This document shows, piece by piece, positions 26,401 through 32,123 of a DNA stretch of 64,000 nt. The stretch is taken from NCBI GenBank assembly GCA_905116865.2, contig CAJHNH020004557.1, positions 1,434,265 through 1,498,264 on the forward strand, read 5' to 3'. Positions within the stretch are counted from its first letter, which is position 1. Each line of letters opens with the position of its first letter. The translations under genes and the position numbers were made by a program. Under the pieces are notes generated by a model, which saw only the letters and a program-made list of their open reading frames with translations, was not told where the DNA came from and did no database searches. Source of the DNA: Candidula unifasciata. Its lineage: Eukaryota; Mollusca; Gastropoda; Stylommatophora; Geomitridae.

Positions 26401-29400
26401 TACAGTAAACAATGGTTGGTCTAATGGAGTCACCGCGGCGTTGGCGGCTAGACGCCCGCCTGCAGATCAAAGGTGTGCGTTCTGACAGAGCAAAACATTT
26501 TTTTTTCATAAATGGCCATCACTCCCAGGTCGACCCAGCCTTGAGTGGGCACCAGGTGCAGTCCTGAAAAGTAAAGGCGGCCGGCGTGATGCTGACCACA
26601 ATCCCCACCAAGTGCCGATTGGTCTATTAAAAAAAATAGGTCTAGCCCTATATTTCCGAAACGCCCAAAGGCGTGGAAAAGGGACCTTTACTTTAATTTA
26701 ATTGTTGGTCTAACATAACTATCCACATATAAGGGTGAACAACAGACAGCATAGTATAACCACCCAAACATCAAAATAAATGCTGGCTGGTCTAGTGTTA
26801 CTACTAAAGAACAAAAAGAATGCCTATATTATATTTCCATTTATCTTTTCAGTTGTGCTCTTATGTTTCAGTTTCTTTTATAATATGGCCACAGAATGCT
26901 GGTTGCAAGAAGTTGTTTTTGTGTCGTAGTAAACATTTAGGTTACTCATTTTGGCTATGCCAGGTGTGCATGGCTTCCCCCATAAAACTACATTTCTTTC
27001 TTCTTTTTCTTCTTAGTCATCACTGCCTGTAAAGTTCAGTAGAAAGTTCTGGTTTTTGGTCTAATTAAAGAACCTGAGCTTAGCTTTGCTGATCTGACTT
27101 CTTTGTATGCAGACTGTTGGTTTCTTGCCTATGAGGCAGATGCACCACCACTTTAAAGGAAACCCCTAATTCTCCCCCCCCCCCACACAACGGACGAGCG
27201 GGTACCCCAAACCCACATGGGGCACATTTAGATGGGAGGGGGGGGGGAGATAAGCTCCTAGGTTCCGACAAGCCTGTATAAATATAAATATTAGTATTCC
27301 AATATTCATAATTCTAATATTCATAATTAAACCAATACACTTGGTATAAAAACAGCGAGAAGAGAATCAGAGGCAGACGAATAACATAGTGAGAACATGG
27401 TACAGGCAGTTGAAGATGGGAAAAGATATGCCTAACTGGCTGCAAAATAACCCAAATTCAGATTTGGCTGAGGGAGTTTTCTGTTTGTATTTAAAAAAAA
27501 AAAAATTATTAATTTGATGAAATGCTCTTACTGTAAATACTGTAGAAGCCCAACGCTTGAGATTAAACTGTGAACAAGTTCTGCCTGAAAAAAAATCAGA
27601 AAACTGTACATACGCTGATAAATATTATTTTCAAATTGAGATTAAACTGTGAACAAGTTCTGCCTGAAAAAAAGCAGACAATTTTACATATTCTGATAAA
27701 TATTATTTCCAAGTTTACAAATAGGCTAAAAAAAAAAAAAAAAACTTTTGCCATCTCACTGATATGAGGGACGTTTTTAAGAAAAAAAAGTAAGTCTCGT
27801 TTTGACCACAGGGAAATGTAAATGTACAAATGCAGTATGTTTACATGGTTCATTTACTAGCTGTGTGCTATTTTTCCGCTGTCGAAATACTGTTTGATGC
27901 AGTGTGCCTAGCATATGATACCACAACATCCAGGTTAAGAATGGAGGTGGAGGTGGTCATAGCAGCTTTCCGCTGGTTAGAGAACACGACACACACATGC
28001 ATCGTGATTGTAACTGACTCAGAAAGCATGCTGAGGAAGATCAGGACAGGCATGCTTCGTGCAGAGTGGCATGATTCGCTGCGGAGGACATGGGTGAGGA
28101 GTAATGTCTGGATTATTTCACCGGGGCAAGCCGGTGTATTGGGAAATGAACAGGCAGACAGACTGACTGGCTCTGCACAGCTTGGTGATGCATGATAAGG
28201 CAGATGTGGTTAGTGGCTTGTGGGAGAGCGTGTACAGTTCAGAGGAGCAGATGGATCACCATAGTCTGGTGAGATTGAGGCAGCGGGGAGTGACGAGAGG
28301 TTCTGGCAGTGTTCAAACGCTTTTTCTATGAAAAAAGCCCTGACTACCATACAGCATGGACTATAAGAAGAAGGACACAGTTTAACGTGTAATTAAGAAT
28401 CAATATCACAACACTCAGGCATTCCCATATGTGCTCAATCCCTATCTTCAGCAAGCACAGAATTCCAATTCCAATGGTACCAGTAACAGTCTGATTGTAT
28501 ATCTATCTCATCTTTCCCCTGAGCATTGATCATGAATCAGATGCCCAGGTCACTCCTCACAGCACCATCTCCTCAGATGATCATGATCCATCTGTGCCTC
28601 CACACTGTTCACCCCCCCCCCCCAACCCTTACACCATCTAACTTGTCATGTATCAATTCATCACCAACCTGTGCAGAATCAGCCAGTCTACCTGCTGTTA
28701 ATTTCCCAATACACTAGTATTATTTGAAGAAAATATCCAAAGTATGCTAACTTCTGAAGCGATGCTTGCCACTCTTCATTGAGCACATCTTCACCTTTCT
28801 CAACATGCTCTGTGAGTCAGTTACAATTAAGACATGTGAGTACAGCTGATTCTTAAGGCAGCGGAAGGTTGAGAACACAATTTTAGGAAACAAAAACAAA
28901 CAAAAAACTCAAACACAATGTACTCACTCTTCCTTTAATTCTGATCAGCTCATTTGCTTTCTCCAAAAGTTGTTTGCTGTGAACATATGCCACACGGTAT
29001 TTGGTTTTTGGTTTCTTGATCTCTGAAGTCTTCAGTGAAACAGCTTCAGCAGCTACAGCTGGAGAATCTATATCTGCTGCTCCCTTCCCCTCAGCTGGCT
29101 CACTGCTAGCGTTATTATTTTGGCCACAGCTGTTGATGTCTGTACATAATTTTCTTTTCAGTGGTCGATATTTTTCTGGATGGAGATCATCTTCACTTGA
29201 CAAATCAAAAGGATCGCCAGTTTTTGCCTCGGATTTATCTTCCTGTGGTAATTTAATTTCCTCATCTGAACGAACATGAGCTATCAATGGTGGCTGCCTG
29301 ACTGTCTCATTATTACACATAGCTTTATCAAATGTATGTTTTAACTGAAGTAGTTTCAGCTTCACACTTTCATAATCATTTTGTTGTGACAAATTAATTT

Positions 29401-30535
29401 GACCACAAGGTTTCTGAGAATGAAGTTCACTGTTTTCATTATCTTCCTTTTTGCAGATAGAATAATCCGGTGACAGTAAGTGACAACTGGTATTTGAAGT
29501 TCTCATAATGTTATCAGCAGAATTTAGAGTTGTATGTTTGACATGTTGACTTTCTACTTGTGATAACTGATGTGCTGACAAATCAAAAGGATCACCAGAA
29601 TCTACAGGACCATCCACACAAAGATGTGGCTGGCTTTCTTGTCTCTTATCACTATTTTTTTTATTGTAAATAGCTTTGCATGGAAAAGGTGTTTCAGCTC
29701 GATCACTCTTGCATAAATTGGTTTTCATTTTACCATCATTACACAGCAATGCCTTCTGGGTATGCTGGCATTTACTCTGTACCTGATCTTCATTAAAGTG
29801 TGAACTGACAGGATTGCAATTACACTGACTTTTATTCAGTTCATTTGTTTCCTTGTTGTAATCAAGACTACAAGGAATGGATTTCTCAACTGCGTCACTG
29901 TCATTCAAAGCTTTATCAACACTGTCCACAACTTTTGGCAACAGTCTTTGGTCAGGTTTATATTCTCTTTGTGGCAGATTTTCTTTAGTGGGTGAACAAA
30001 CAAGATCACTAGAACCTGCATACAGACCATCTTTCTGTTCACCAACTTTCTTGCTGATGTCAGAACTGTTAGGCAAAGATGGTAACGTCTCTACCGTATC
30101 CTGACACAAACCCGTTTCAACTCTAACACCAGCATGTAGAAATGTGCCCTTGACCTGTTGACAATCTTTTTGTAACAGCCTATCAACAGTGGAAAGACTG
30201 AAAGAATCTGTCGAGGACAAACAATTATGACTTTCATTGGTTGCTTTTCTGAGTTGCTGATTACCAAAGGCAGACATCTGATTCTGATTATTTTCACTAA
30301 TGCTTAAGTCTGCTCCATGATTATCAAGATCATGAACTACTTCCCATCTGATAAGCTGATCATTTTCAAGTGATGGTTTGTCTTCAGTGAGCAAATCGTG
30401 TGGATCAGCCAGTTTTATGGGTGACTGATTCTCCAGACATACATTAACTTTCTTGTCGCCCATTTGAATCCCTGCATACAACAACTGGTTCTGGTTTCCT
30501 TTCTCTTCTTCTTCAACAACATAAGAATTCATCAT
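13582..30535 (-). CDS. HDAC8: HDAC8-type histone deacetylase gene, N-terminally extended (whole gene span)
   Basis: Class I zinc-dependent lysine deacetylase; vertebrate HDAC8 deacetylates SMC3 of cohesin and other substrates in nucleus and cytoplasm. Nine exons seen on the minus strand, all joined by GT-AG introns with compatible phases: 28928-30535, 26112-26251, 24525-24666, 23148-23260, 21523-21600, 20256-20364, 17773-17945, 14634-14728, 13582-13687. The deacetylase part aligns along its length with HDAC8: GGWHHAK (charge-relay His pair), DIDLHHGDG (zinc Asp and His), GADTLSSDP (third zinc ligand), [10 protein letters not shown] (catalytic Tyr). [11 protein letters not shown] and AYGPDF near the end fit HDAC8 better than HDAC1-3. 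Odd points: exon 1 adds about 510 residues absent from vertebrate HDAC8; one short exon (about 18 codons, human ASMVHSLIEAY region) is not located; the terminal codons are uncertain. Family identity is secure; the full-length gene model is less so. Confidence 0.93.
13870..14155 (-). mobile_element. GAA-tailed SINE-like repeat (in HDAC8 intron)
   Basis: Reverse orientation: CTTCTTCTTCATG tail first, then GGCTGTAAACTCAGG, CACTTGTGGACTTTG, ACAGATCTGGCTTATCTGTA and finally CCCCATAATGGGGCCCCGG, the usual 5' end of the family. Confidence 0.8.
14383..14421. repeat. Poly-A then poly-G tract
   Basis: A run of A followed by about 30 uninterrupted G in an HDAC8 intron, about 210 bases downstream (in gene orientation) of exon 9. 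G-quadruplex prone; length is likely uncertain in the assembly. Confidence 0.9.
14634..14728 (-). CDS. HDAC8: HDAC8 exon 9 (catalytic Tyr)
   Basis: Acceptor TTTTGTGCAG, donor GTCAGG. Encodes [20 protein letters not shown] then [12 protein letters not shown]; human is [20 protein letters not shown]. The Tyr of GGYN is the catalytic transition-state Tyr. Ends in phase 0. Confidence 0.93.
14845..15125 (+). mobile_element. GAA-tailed SINE-like repeat
   Basis: Near full-length copy: TGGATTCTGGGCCCCATTAG at the head, ATGCATCTACCTGGGAAG, ACAGTCTGCATTCAAATAAT, GTGGACGAACAACCAGGAGG, ACAGCTGG, then GAAGAAAG. Confidence 0.8.
15290..15400 (-). mobile_element. LINE C-terminal tail fragment
   Basis: Minus strand encodes [20 protein letters not shown], matching the tail GDRRLWRGMIAASQQGT at 37247-37297. 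It is joined to a GAA-tailed repeat on its right. Confidence 0.75.
15400..15590 (-). mobile_element. GAA-tailed SINE-like repeat, partial
   Basis: Reverse orientation, lacking the GAA end: GCCTGAGTTTTGCGTGTACA, TGTGTGCAGTTGGTTGTTCC, ACAGATGCACTCCGACTTTG, then CCCCATAATGGGGCCTCGGA. Confidence 0.75.
15600..15760 (-). mobile_element. LINE tail fragment, antisense
   Basis: Reverse of the GRRGRGRP-type tail seen at 55535-55690; + strand words ACAGAACACTGCTCTCTTCA, GGCACGCCTGAAAGT, AATGTCCTGCATC are shared with 3060-3180 and 55537-55650. Confidence 0.7.
15794..16088. repeat. 77-bp minisatellite, about 4 units
   Basis: TCCAGACTACCATGGCAGCT starts at 15794, 15871, 15948 and (one change) 16025. Units are nearly identical, so this array is young or recently homogenised. 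It lies in the HDAC8 intron between exons 8 and 9. Confidence 0.96.
16456..16630. mobile_element. SPIN-like hAT MITE
   Basis: 175 bp with imperfect terminal inverted repeats: CAGTGGCTCTCAACCTT at the left and GGCTGAGAACCATTG at the right. Internal words on the reverse strand (CACCTAAAACCATC, CAAAACACATATT, AACTGTATTAAAGTGTC, GGCATTGGGAAGGTTGAGA) resemble SPIN non-autonomous elements as I remember them. Flanking octamers TGCTAGAG and TATTAGTG match at 5 of 8 positions. Confidence 0.8.
16670..17071. mobile_element. Second hAT-like MITE
   Basis: Ends CAGCAGTTTTCAACC and AAGGTTGGAGTTCACTG, an inverted pair related to the element 40 bases to the left. Flanking octamers CCTTAAAT (16662-16669) and TCCTAAAT (17072-17079) agree at 6 of 8 positions, as expected of a decayed hAT duplication. 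A poly-G run lies at about 17030-17042. Confidence 0.6.
17302..17391 (-). mobile_element. GAA-tailed SINE-like repeat, internally deleted
   Basis: CTTCTTCTTTG tail, GCTGTAAACTCAAG and GAAAAGTTCTGGTTG followed directly by the CTCAGGCTGATGCAATTTGA part; the middle of the family is missing. Confidence 0.7.
17535..17640 (+). mobile_element. Dispersed repeat family V, copy 2
   Basis: Contains CAGGTTTTACC, CCTCTCTGCAGAACAGATGG, AGCATTGCACAAAACCCAGT, parallel to the copies at 9110, 42090, 53385 and 57945. Its right end lies about 130 bases from HDAC8 exon 8. Confidence 0.55.
17773..17945 (-). CDS. HDAC8: HDAC8 exon 8 (third zinc ligand)
   Basis: Acceptor TTGTTGACAG, donor GTAACT. Encodes [20 protein letters not shown] then [20 protein letters not shown] and on to LPTMLLGG. 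The Asp of SSDP is the third zinc ligand. The position of human HDAC8 Met274 (SFNMT) is Leu here (SFNLT), as in HDAC1-3. Confidence 0.95.
18180..19520 (+). mobile_element. LINE reverse transcriptase, inactivated
   Basis: RT core in broken frames: [52 protein letters not shown] (fingers/palm RQG motif), then FADNVALIA. The catalytic FADD motif has become FADN: codon 18734-18736 is AAT. A poly-A stretch (18414-18432) interrupts the FDKVSW motif, and stops follow after 18805. The tail to about 19520 is fragmentary. Inserted in HDAC8 intron 7, antisense to the gene. Confidence 0.88.
19577..19812. repeat. 20-bp minisatellite, about 11 units
   Basis: TATTCTACTCACAGTGTGTC repeats almost perfectly from 19577 to about 19740, then units shortened to 16-18 bp (loss of CACA) to 19812. 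The apparent [13 protein letters not shown] proteins are frame readings of this array, not genes. Confidence 0.97.
20130..20230 (-). repeat. Small dispersed repeat family D
   Basis: Words GGCATATTGTTGTGATTTAT, GGCTAGGTTGCAACATTTGT and GCCTTTCGGCCCAACAC on the minus strand recur in 18020-18100, 23440-23530 and 38890-39030 in diverged form. Copy lies next to HDAC8 exon 7 but outside it. Confidence 0.55.
20256..20364 (-). CDS. HDAC8: HDAC8 exon 7
   Basis: Acceptor AATTTTAG, donor GTCGGT. Encodes [20 protein letters not shown] then [16 protein letters not shown], matching human [20 protein letters not shown]. Ends phase 2. Confidence 0.95.
20736..21022 (-). mobile_element. GAA-tailed SINE-like repeat with poly-C insertion
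   Basis: Reverse orientation copy: GCTGTAAACTCTGG, GTTATTCGTTCACTTCTGGA, TACAGATCTGGCTTATTTTG, CTCAGGCAGATGCTCTGACT, then CCAATAGGACCTCAGAACCC. The CCCCATAATGGGG segment has expanded into a long C tract at about 20969-20998. Confidence 0.8.
21238..21405. repeat. Degenerate ~52-bp tandem repeat
   Basis: Recurring CTTCAGATGA, GAAGATGTATAT / GACATTTATATGTGTGA and GGACCTTCAGA words, three to four diverged units, in the HDAC8 intron about 120 bases downstream of exon 6. Confidence 0.7.
21523..21600 (-). CDS. HDAC8: HDAC8 exon 6
   Basis: Acceptor CTTCTGCTGCAG, donor GTAAGAC. Encodes [20 protein letters not shown] then FGFFPG; human is [20 protein letters not shown]. Only 78 nt, placed by the matching split Gly codons on both sides. 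Confidence 0.94.
21780..22330 (-). mobile_element. Penelope-like element 3' end with partial GIY-YIG domain
   Basis: Minus-strand frame 22325-22095 reads [20 protein letters not shown] and [20 protein letters not shown], parallel to the fuller GIY-YIG copy at 54133-54402. The YIG part itself is missing. Beyond the stop, 21840-21806 (minus strand) has AAAGGC-loop-GCCGAAACG, a sequence typical of Penelope-like 3' regions. 5'-truncated. Confidence 0.75.
22574..22750 (-). mobile_element. GAA-tailed SINE-like repeat
   Basis: Reverse orientation: CTTCTTAGCATTCACCACCT, TGTAAACTATGGCAG, TGTTCCATAACATGAG, GACTGTTAGTTCCTCACCTC. Its 5' end abuts the head of the next, oppositely oriented copy. Confidence 0.75.
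22760..23034 (+). mobile_element. GAA-tailed SINE-like repeat
   Basis: Full-length plus-strand copy: TGTGGGTTCTGGGGTCCCAT, AAGAGTCGACTAATTGGGAG, CATCTGCCAGAAAGGCAAGG, AACCAATAGTCTGCATGCAA, GAACTTTCCGCCAGAGTTTA, then AAAGAAGAAGAGG. Head-to-head with 22574-22750. Confidence 0.85.
23148..23260 (-). CDS. HDAC8: HDAC8 exon 5 (zinc ligands)
   Basis: Acceptor CTGCTCCTAG, donor GTATGC. Encodes [20 protein letters not shown] then [19 protein letters not shown]; the DIDLHHGDG motif carries the Asp and His zinc ligands. Human counterpart is [20 protein letters not shown]. Confidence 0.96.
24196..24360 (-). mobile_element. GAA-tailed SINE-like repeat, partial
   Basis: CTTCTACTTCTTTGTAATCA, CCGGCTGCAAACTCAGG, GTCTTGTTCCAGAATTTAGG, TTACAGATCTGGTTTATATG; the 5' third is absent. 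Confidence 0.75.
24525..24666 (-). CDS. HDAC8: HDAC8 exon 4 (catalytic His-His)
   Basis: Acceptor TTTTTCACCAG, donor GTATTT. Encodes [19 protein letters not shown] through [16 protein letters not shown]. The HH pair is the charge-relay pair of class I deacetylases. The residue before YDCP is Ser where human HDAC8 has Gly. Confidence 0.95.
24815..24920 (-). mobile_element. GAA-tailed SINE-like repeat, deleted
   Basis: CTACTTCGTATTCACCAGCT, GTAAATTCAAGC and then directly GGTTCCTCACCTCTCAGACA; the middle is missing, as in the 17302-17391 copy. Confidence 0.65.
25010..25195. repeat. Degenerate CATGTGGTTCA-type tandem repeat
   Basis: Repeated CACATGTGGTTCAGC / CACCATCAC words with a period of about 26-28 bp; units diverged. 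In the HDAC8 intron between exons 3 and 4. Confidence 0.6.
25730..25960 (+). mobile_element. LINE RT tail fragment
   Basis: Stop-ridden reading related to 37100-37300: [15 protein letters not shown] start, [21 protein letters not shown], then a GCDKA end. Poorly conserved. Confidence 0.5.
26112..26251 (-). CDS. HDAC8: HDAC8 exon 3
   Basis: Acceptor CCATTACACAG before 26251, donor GTATGT after 26112. Encodes [20 protein letters not shown] and onward to DSDAESYGL, matching human [20 protein letters not shown] through PDSIEYGLG. Starts with the third base of a split codon and ends phase 1, which fits the next exon. The previous exon must end in two bases of an Arg codon. Confidence 0.9.
26425..26703 (+). 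mobile_element. tRNA-derived SINE with target-site duplication
   Basis: Flanked by GTTGGTCTAA at 26415-26424 and 26704-26713 (perfect 10 bp). Same body and tail as 7756-8024: TTGGCGGCTAGACGCCCGCC, CACTCCCAGGTCGACCCAGC, GTGGGCACCAGGTGCAGTCC, GGCGTGGAAAAGGGACCTTT. Lies about 170 bases upstream of HDAC8 exon 3 in intron sequence. Confidence 0.9.
26998..27235 (-). mobile_element. GAA-tailed SINE-like repeat
   Basis: TTCTTCTTTTTCTTCTTAGT tail, CACTGCCTGTAAAGTTCAG, GATCTGACTTCTTTGTATGC, CTATGAGGCAGATGCACCAC, ending in a C-rich expansion (27173-27183) and AACCCACATGGGG. Confidence 0.75.
27557..27720. repeat. 82-bp tandem duplication
   Basis: GAGATTAAACTGTGAACAAG begins at about 27558 and again at about 27640, with TTCTGCCTGAAAAAAA and CTGATAAATATTATTT in both units. 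Two near-identical copies. Confidence 0.92.
27880..28380 (+). mobile_element. LINE RNase H fragment, plus strand
   Basis: Encodes [40 protein letters not shown] and [20 protein letters not shown]: two blocks of retroelement RNase H (TDS with catalytic Asp; GNEQAD). A stop follows GDA at 28193-28195. Similar family to 10296-10750. Confidence 0.88.
28395..28870 (-). mobile_element. LINE RNase H fragment, minus strand
   Basis: Reverse strand carries [13 protein letters not shown] in a shifted frame, [20 protein letters not shown] and an [10 protein letters not shown] end: a second, more decayed copy of the unit at 27880-28380, in opposite orientation and only about 15 bases away. Together they form a roughly 1-kb inverted pair right beside HDAC8 exon 1. 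Confidence 0.75.
28928..30535 (-). CDS. HDAC8: HDAC8 exon 1: long N-terminal extension plus start of deacetylase domain
   Basis: 536 codons from ATG at 30535 to the donor GTGAGT after 28928. An in-frame TAA lies about 65 bases upstream and the start context is GACAAAATGA, so this is the first available Met unless an unseen upstream exon splices in. Residues 513-536 (from [14 protein letters not shown] to IRIKGR) match the first strand of HDAC8 (human VYIYSPEYV...AKIPKRA). Residues 1-510 are not recognised: rich in Asn, Gln, Ser, Asp, Glu and Lys, no signal peptide or membrane segment, probably disordered. Short motifs recur: DPHDLL (44-49), DPFDLS (315-320) and DPFDLS (441-446). A looser repeat pairs [18 protein letters not shown] (211-228) with [18 protein letters not shown] (275-292). 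PLKRKL (458-463) could be a nuclear signal. No frameshift or stop interrupts 1.6 kb. Confidence 0.85.
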
Positions 30536-31172
30536 TTTGTCAGCCCAACTTTGAATCTGACAAGGGGAATCAAATCTCTGTGGATGCTGAATCTCAGTGT
30601 CTTATTGTTTATTTCAGTATTCAGTATTTGTCAGTGAGTAAGAGTTTATCATAAACTTTATCTTTATGAAAGAACCAGCCAGGTAGTTAATTGTCTACTT
30701 TATGAAGAGGCAAGTAGTAAATTGTCTAATTTATAATATAAGAACCAAACTGTTTAATTTCTGACGAACCAAATCAATAAATATAATAATAAAACACTCC
30801 CATGCAAATTCGAATGCAGTAAATCCATACAATTTATATTTATAATTATATAATTATAATCTTTTTTTTTATAAATTTCAAAACTGAAGAAATAAGAAAT
30901 GTTGATGAGCTAGAAAAGTTAGTTTGCTTGCTAGAGAACTAATACTCATTACTGTGTATAGCTGCTATCTTCTACACAACAACAAGACAACTTCTTTTTA
31001 TTCACAAAGCAACAGAAAAAAAGACGCTCATGTTAACTGTGATATTTCCATTCCGATGATAACAAAGCTAAGTACAATTCAATTTCCCACTTCATGAAGA
31101 AAGATCAACTTTGACCTCATTCGGCCAACAAGTAATTCAGCTTTATCGTAATATATACTTTTTCAAGAATTA
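30536..31172. other. Divergent intergenic region, HDAC8-proximal part
   Basis: AT-rich, no coding sequence. It must hold the HDAC8 5' UTR and promoter; I see no clear TATA or initiator that could be called. A T run lies at 30862-30870. Confidence 0.6.
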
Positions 31173-31182
31173 TACAAGTATG

Positions 31183-31797
31183 ATGTTAATGAGGAAAGAT
31201 TGGAAGTGGTGGAAAATTTCGAATATCTTGGGTCACTGGTTACCAACAATGGTGACACAATGAAAGAAATTAAACGGCGACTATCAATTGCTCTTCAAAG
31301 ACTAAAACAACTGAATAAATTATGGAATTGTATGGATAGAATTACAAAGGTCAGATTTTTAAGAGCATGCATTTTTCCCATTGCAACATACGCCTGTGAG
31401 ACCTGGACACTTACTAAACAAGCGGAACAGCGCATAAATGCATTTGAATATAAATGTTACAGACAGGTTCTAAGAATATCTTGGGTAAAGAAAAGAACAA
31501 ATGCATCCATACTTCAAGAGCTGAATATTGAAGAGGGTTGGCTAGTAAAGACAATAAAAAAGAAAATTGAAATATTTTGGTCACTTGAAACGTCATGGAA
31601 GTCTAGAGAGAGCAATAATGGAGGGGTATATGCCTGGGAAGAGAGGAAGAGGAAGGCCAAGGAGAAGATGGGTGCAGGATGTGGCAGATGATCTCCAGAT
31701 GGGTGTATCAGACGCAGGACATCTTGCTCAGGATAGGAAGGTTTTCCGGAGGGTTGTTATGGCAGCGAGGTGCCGCGAGGGACATGCTACTGAATGA
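31183..31797 (+). mobile_element. 5'-truncated LINE insertion between HDAC8 and VTA1
   Basis: Flanked by ATACAAGTATG at 31172-31182 and 31798-31808 (perfect 11-bp duplication). Encodes the RT C-terminal part: FEYLGSLVTNNGDTMKEIKR, FPIATYACETWTLTKQAEQR, FEYKCYRQVLRISWVKKRTN, then after one frameshift near 31567 YFGHLKRHGSLERAIMEGYM and GKRGRGRPRRRWVQDVADDL. Ends ATGAA just before the duplication. Intact target duplication and a single frameshift suggest a fairly recent insertion. Confidence 0.93.
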
Positions 31798-31808
31798 ATA
31801 CAAGTATG

Positions 31809-32011
31809 CCTGTTTGTAGAGTTATGATTCTATTTATTTTATATAATATTAGAGTTTATAACTACTTTAGGAGCTAAAATTGTTGAACTGTGTTTAAATT
31901 TGATGAGATATAAATAAATTTGGTATAATTAAATAGCGATATGCTAGAATTACGACCCTTTTCCTAATTAACTGCCCTGTGTGTAGCTCTCTAGTGGAAA
32001 CACAAACAAAA
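31809..32011 (+). other. VTA1-proximal upstream region
   Basis: 203 bases before the VTA1 ATG, AT-rich to about 31960, then more balanced. Contains TATTTATTTTATATAATATT near 31832-31851; whether this is a TATA box cannot be told. CDS start context AAAAATGGCC is good. Confidence 0.4.
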
Positions 32012-32123
32012 ATGGCCACCCCAAGTCTGCCTCCGGTTCCTGCTAACTTAAAACCCGTCGTCTTGAAATATTTAAGAGTTGCCACAGAACATGACAAGCG
32101 GGACCCAGTCATAGCTTACTACT
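32012..32123 (+). CDS. VTA1: VTA1 exon 1
   Basis: ATG in context AAAAATGGCC, donor GTAAGT. Encodes MATPSLPPVPANLKPVVLKY then LRVATEHDKRDPVIAYY; human has RTAQEHDKRDPVVAYYC. Ends phase 1, completing a Cys codon with exon 2. Confidence 0.96.
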
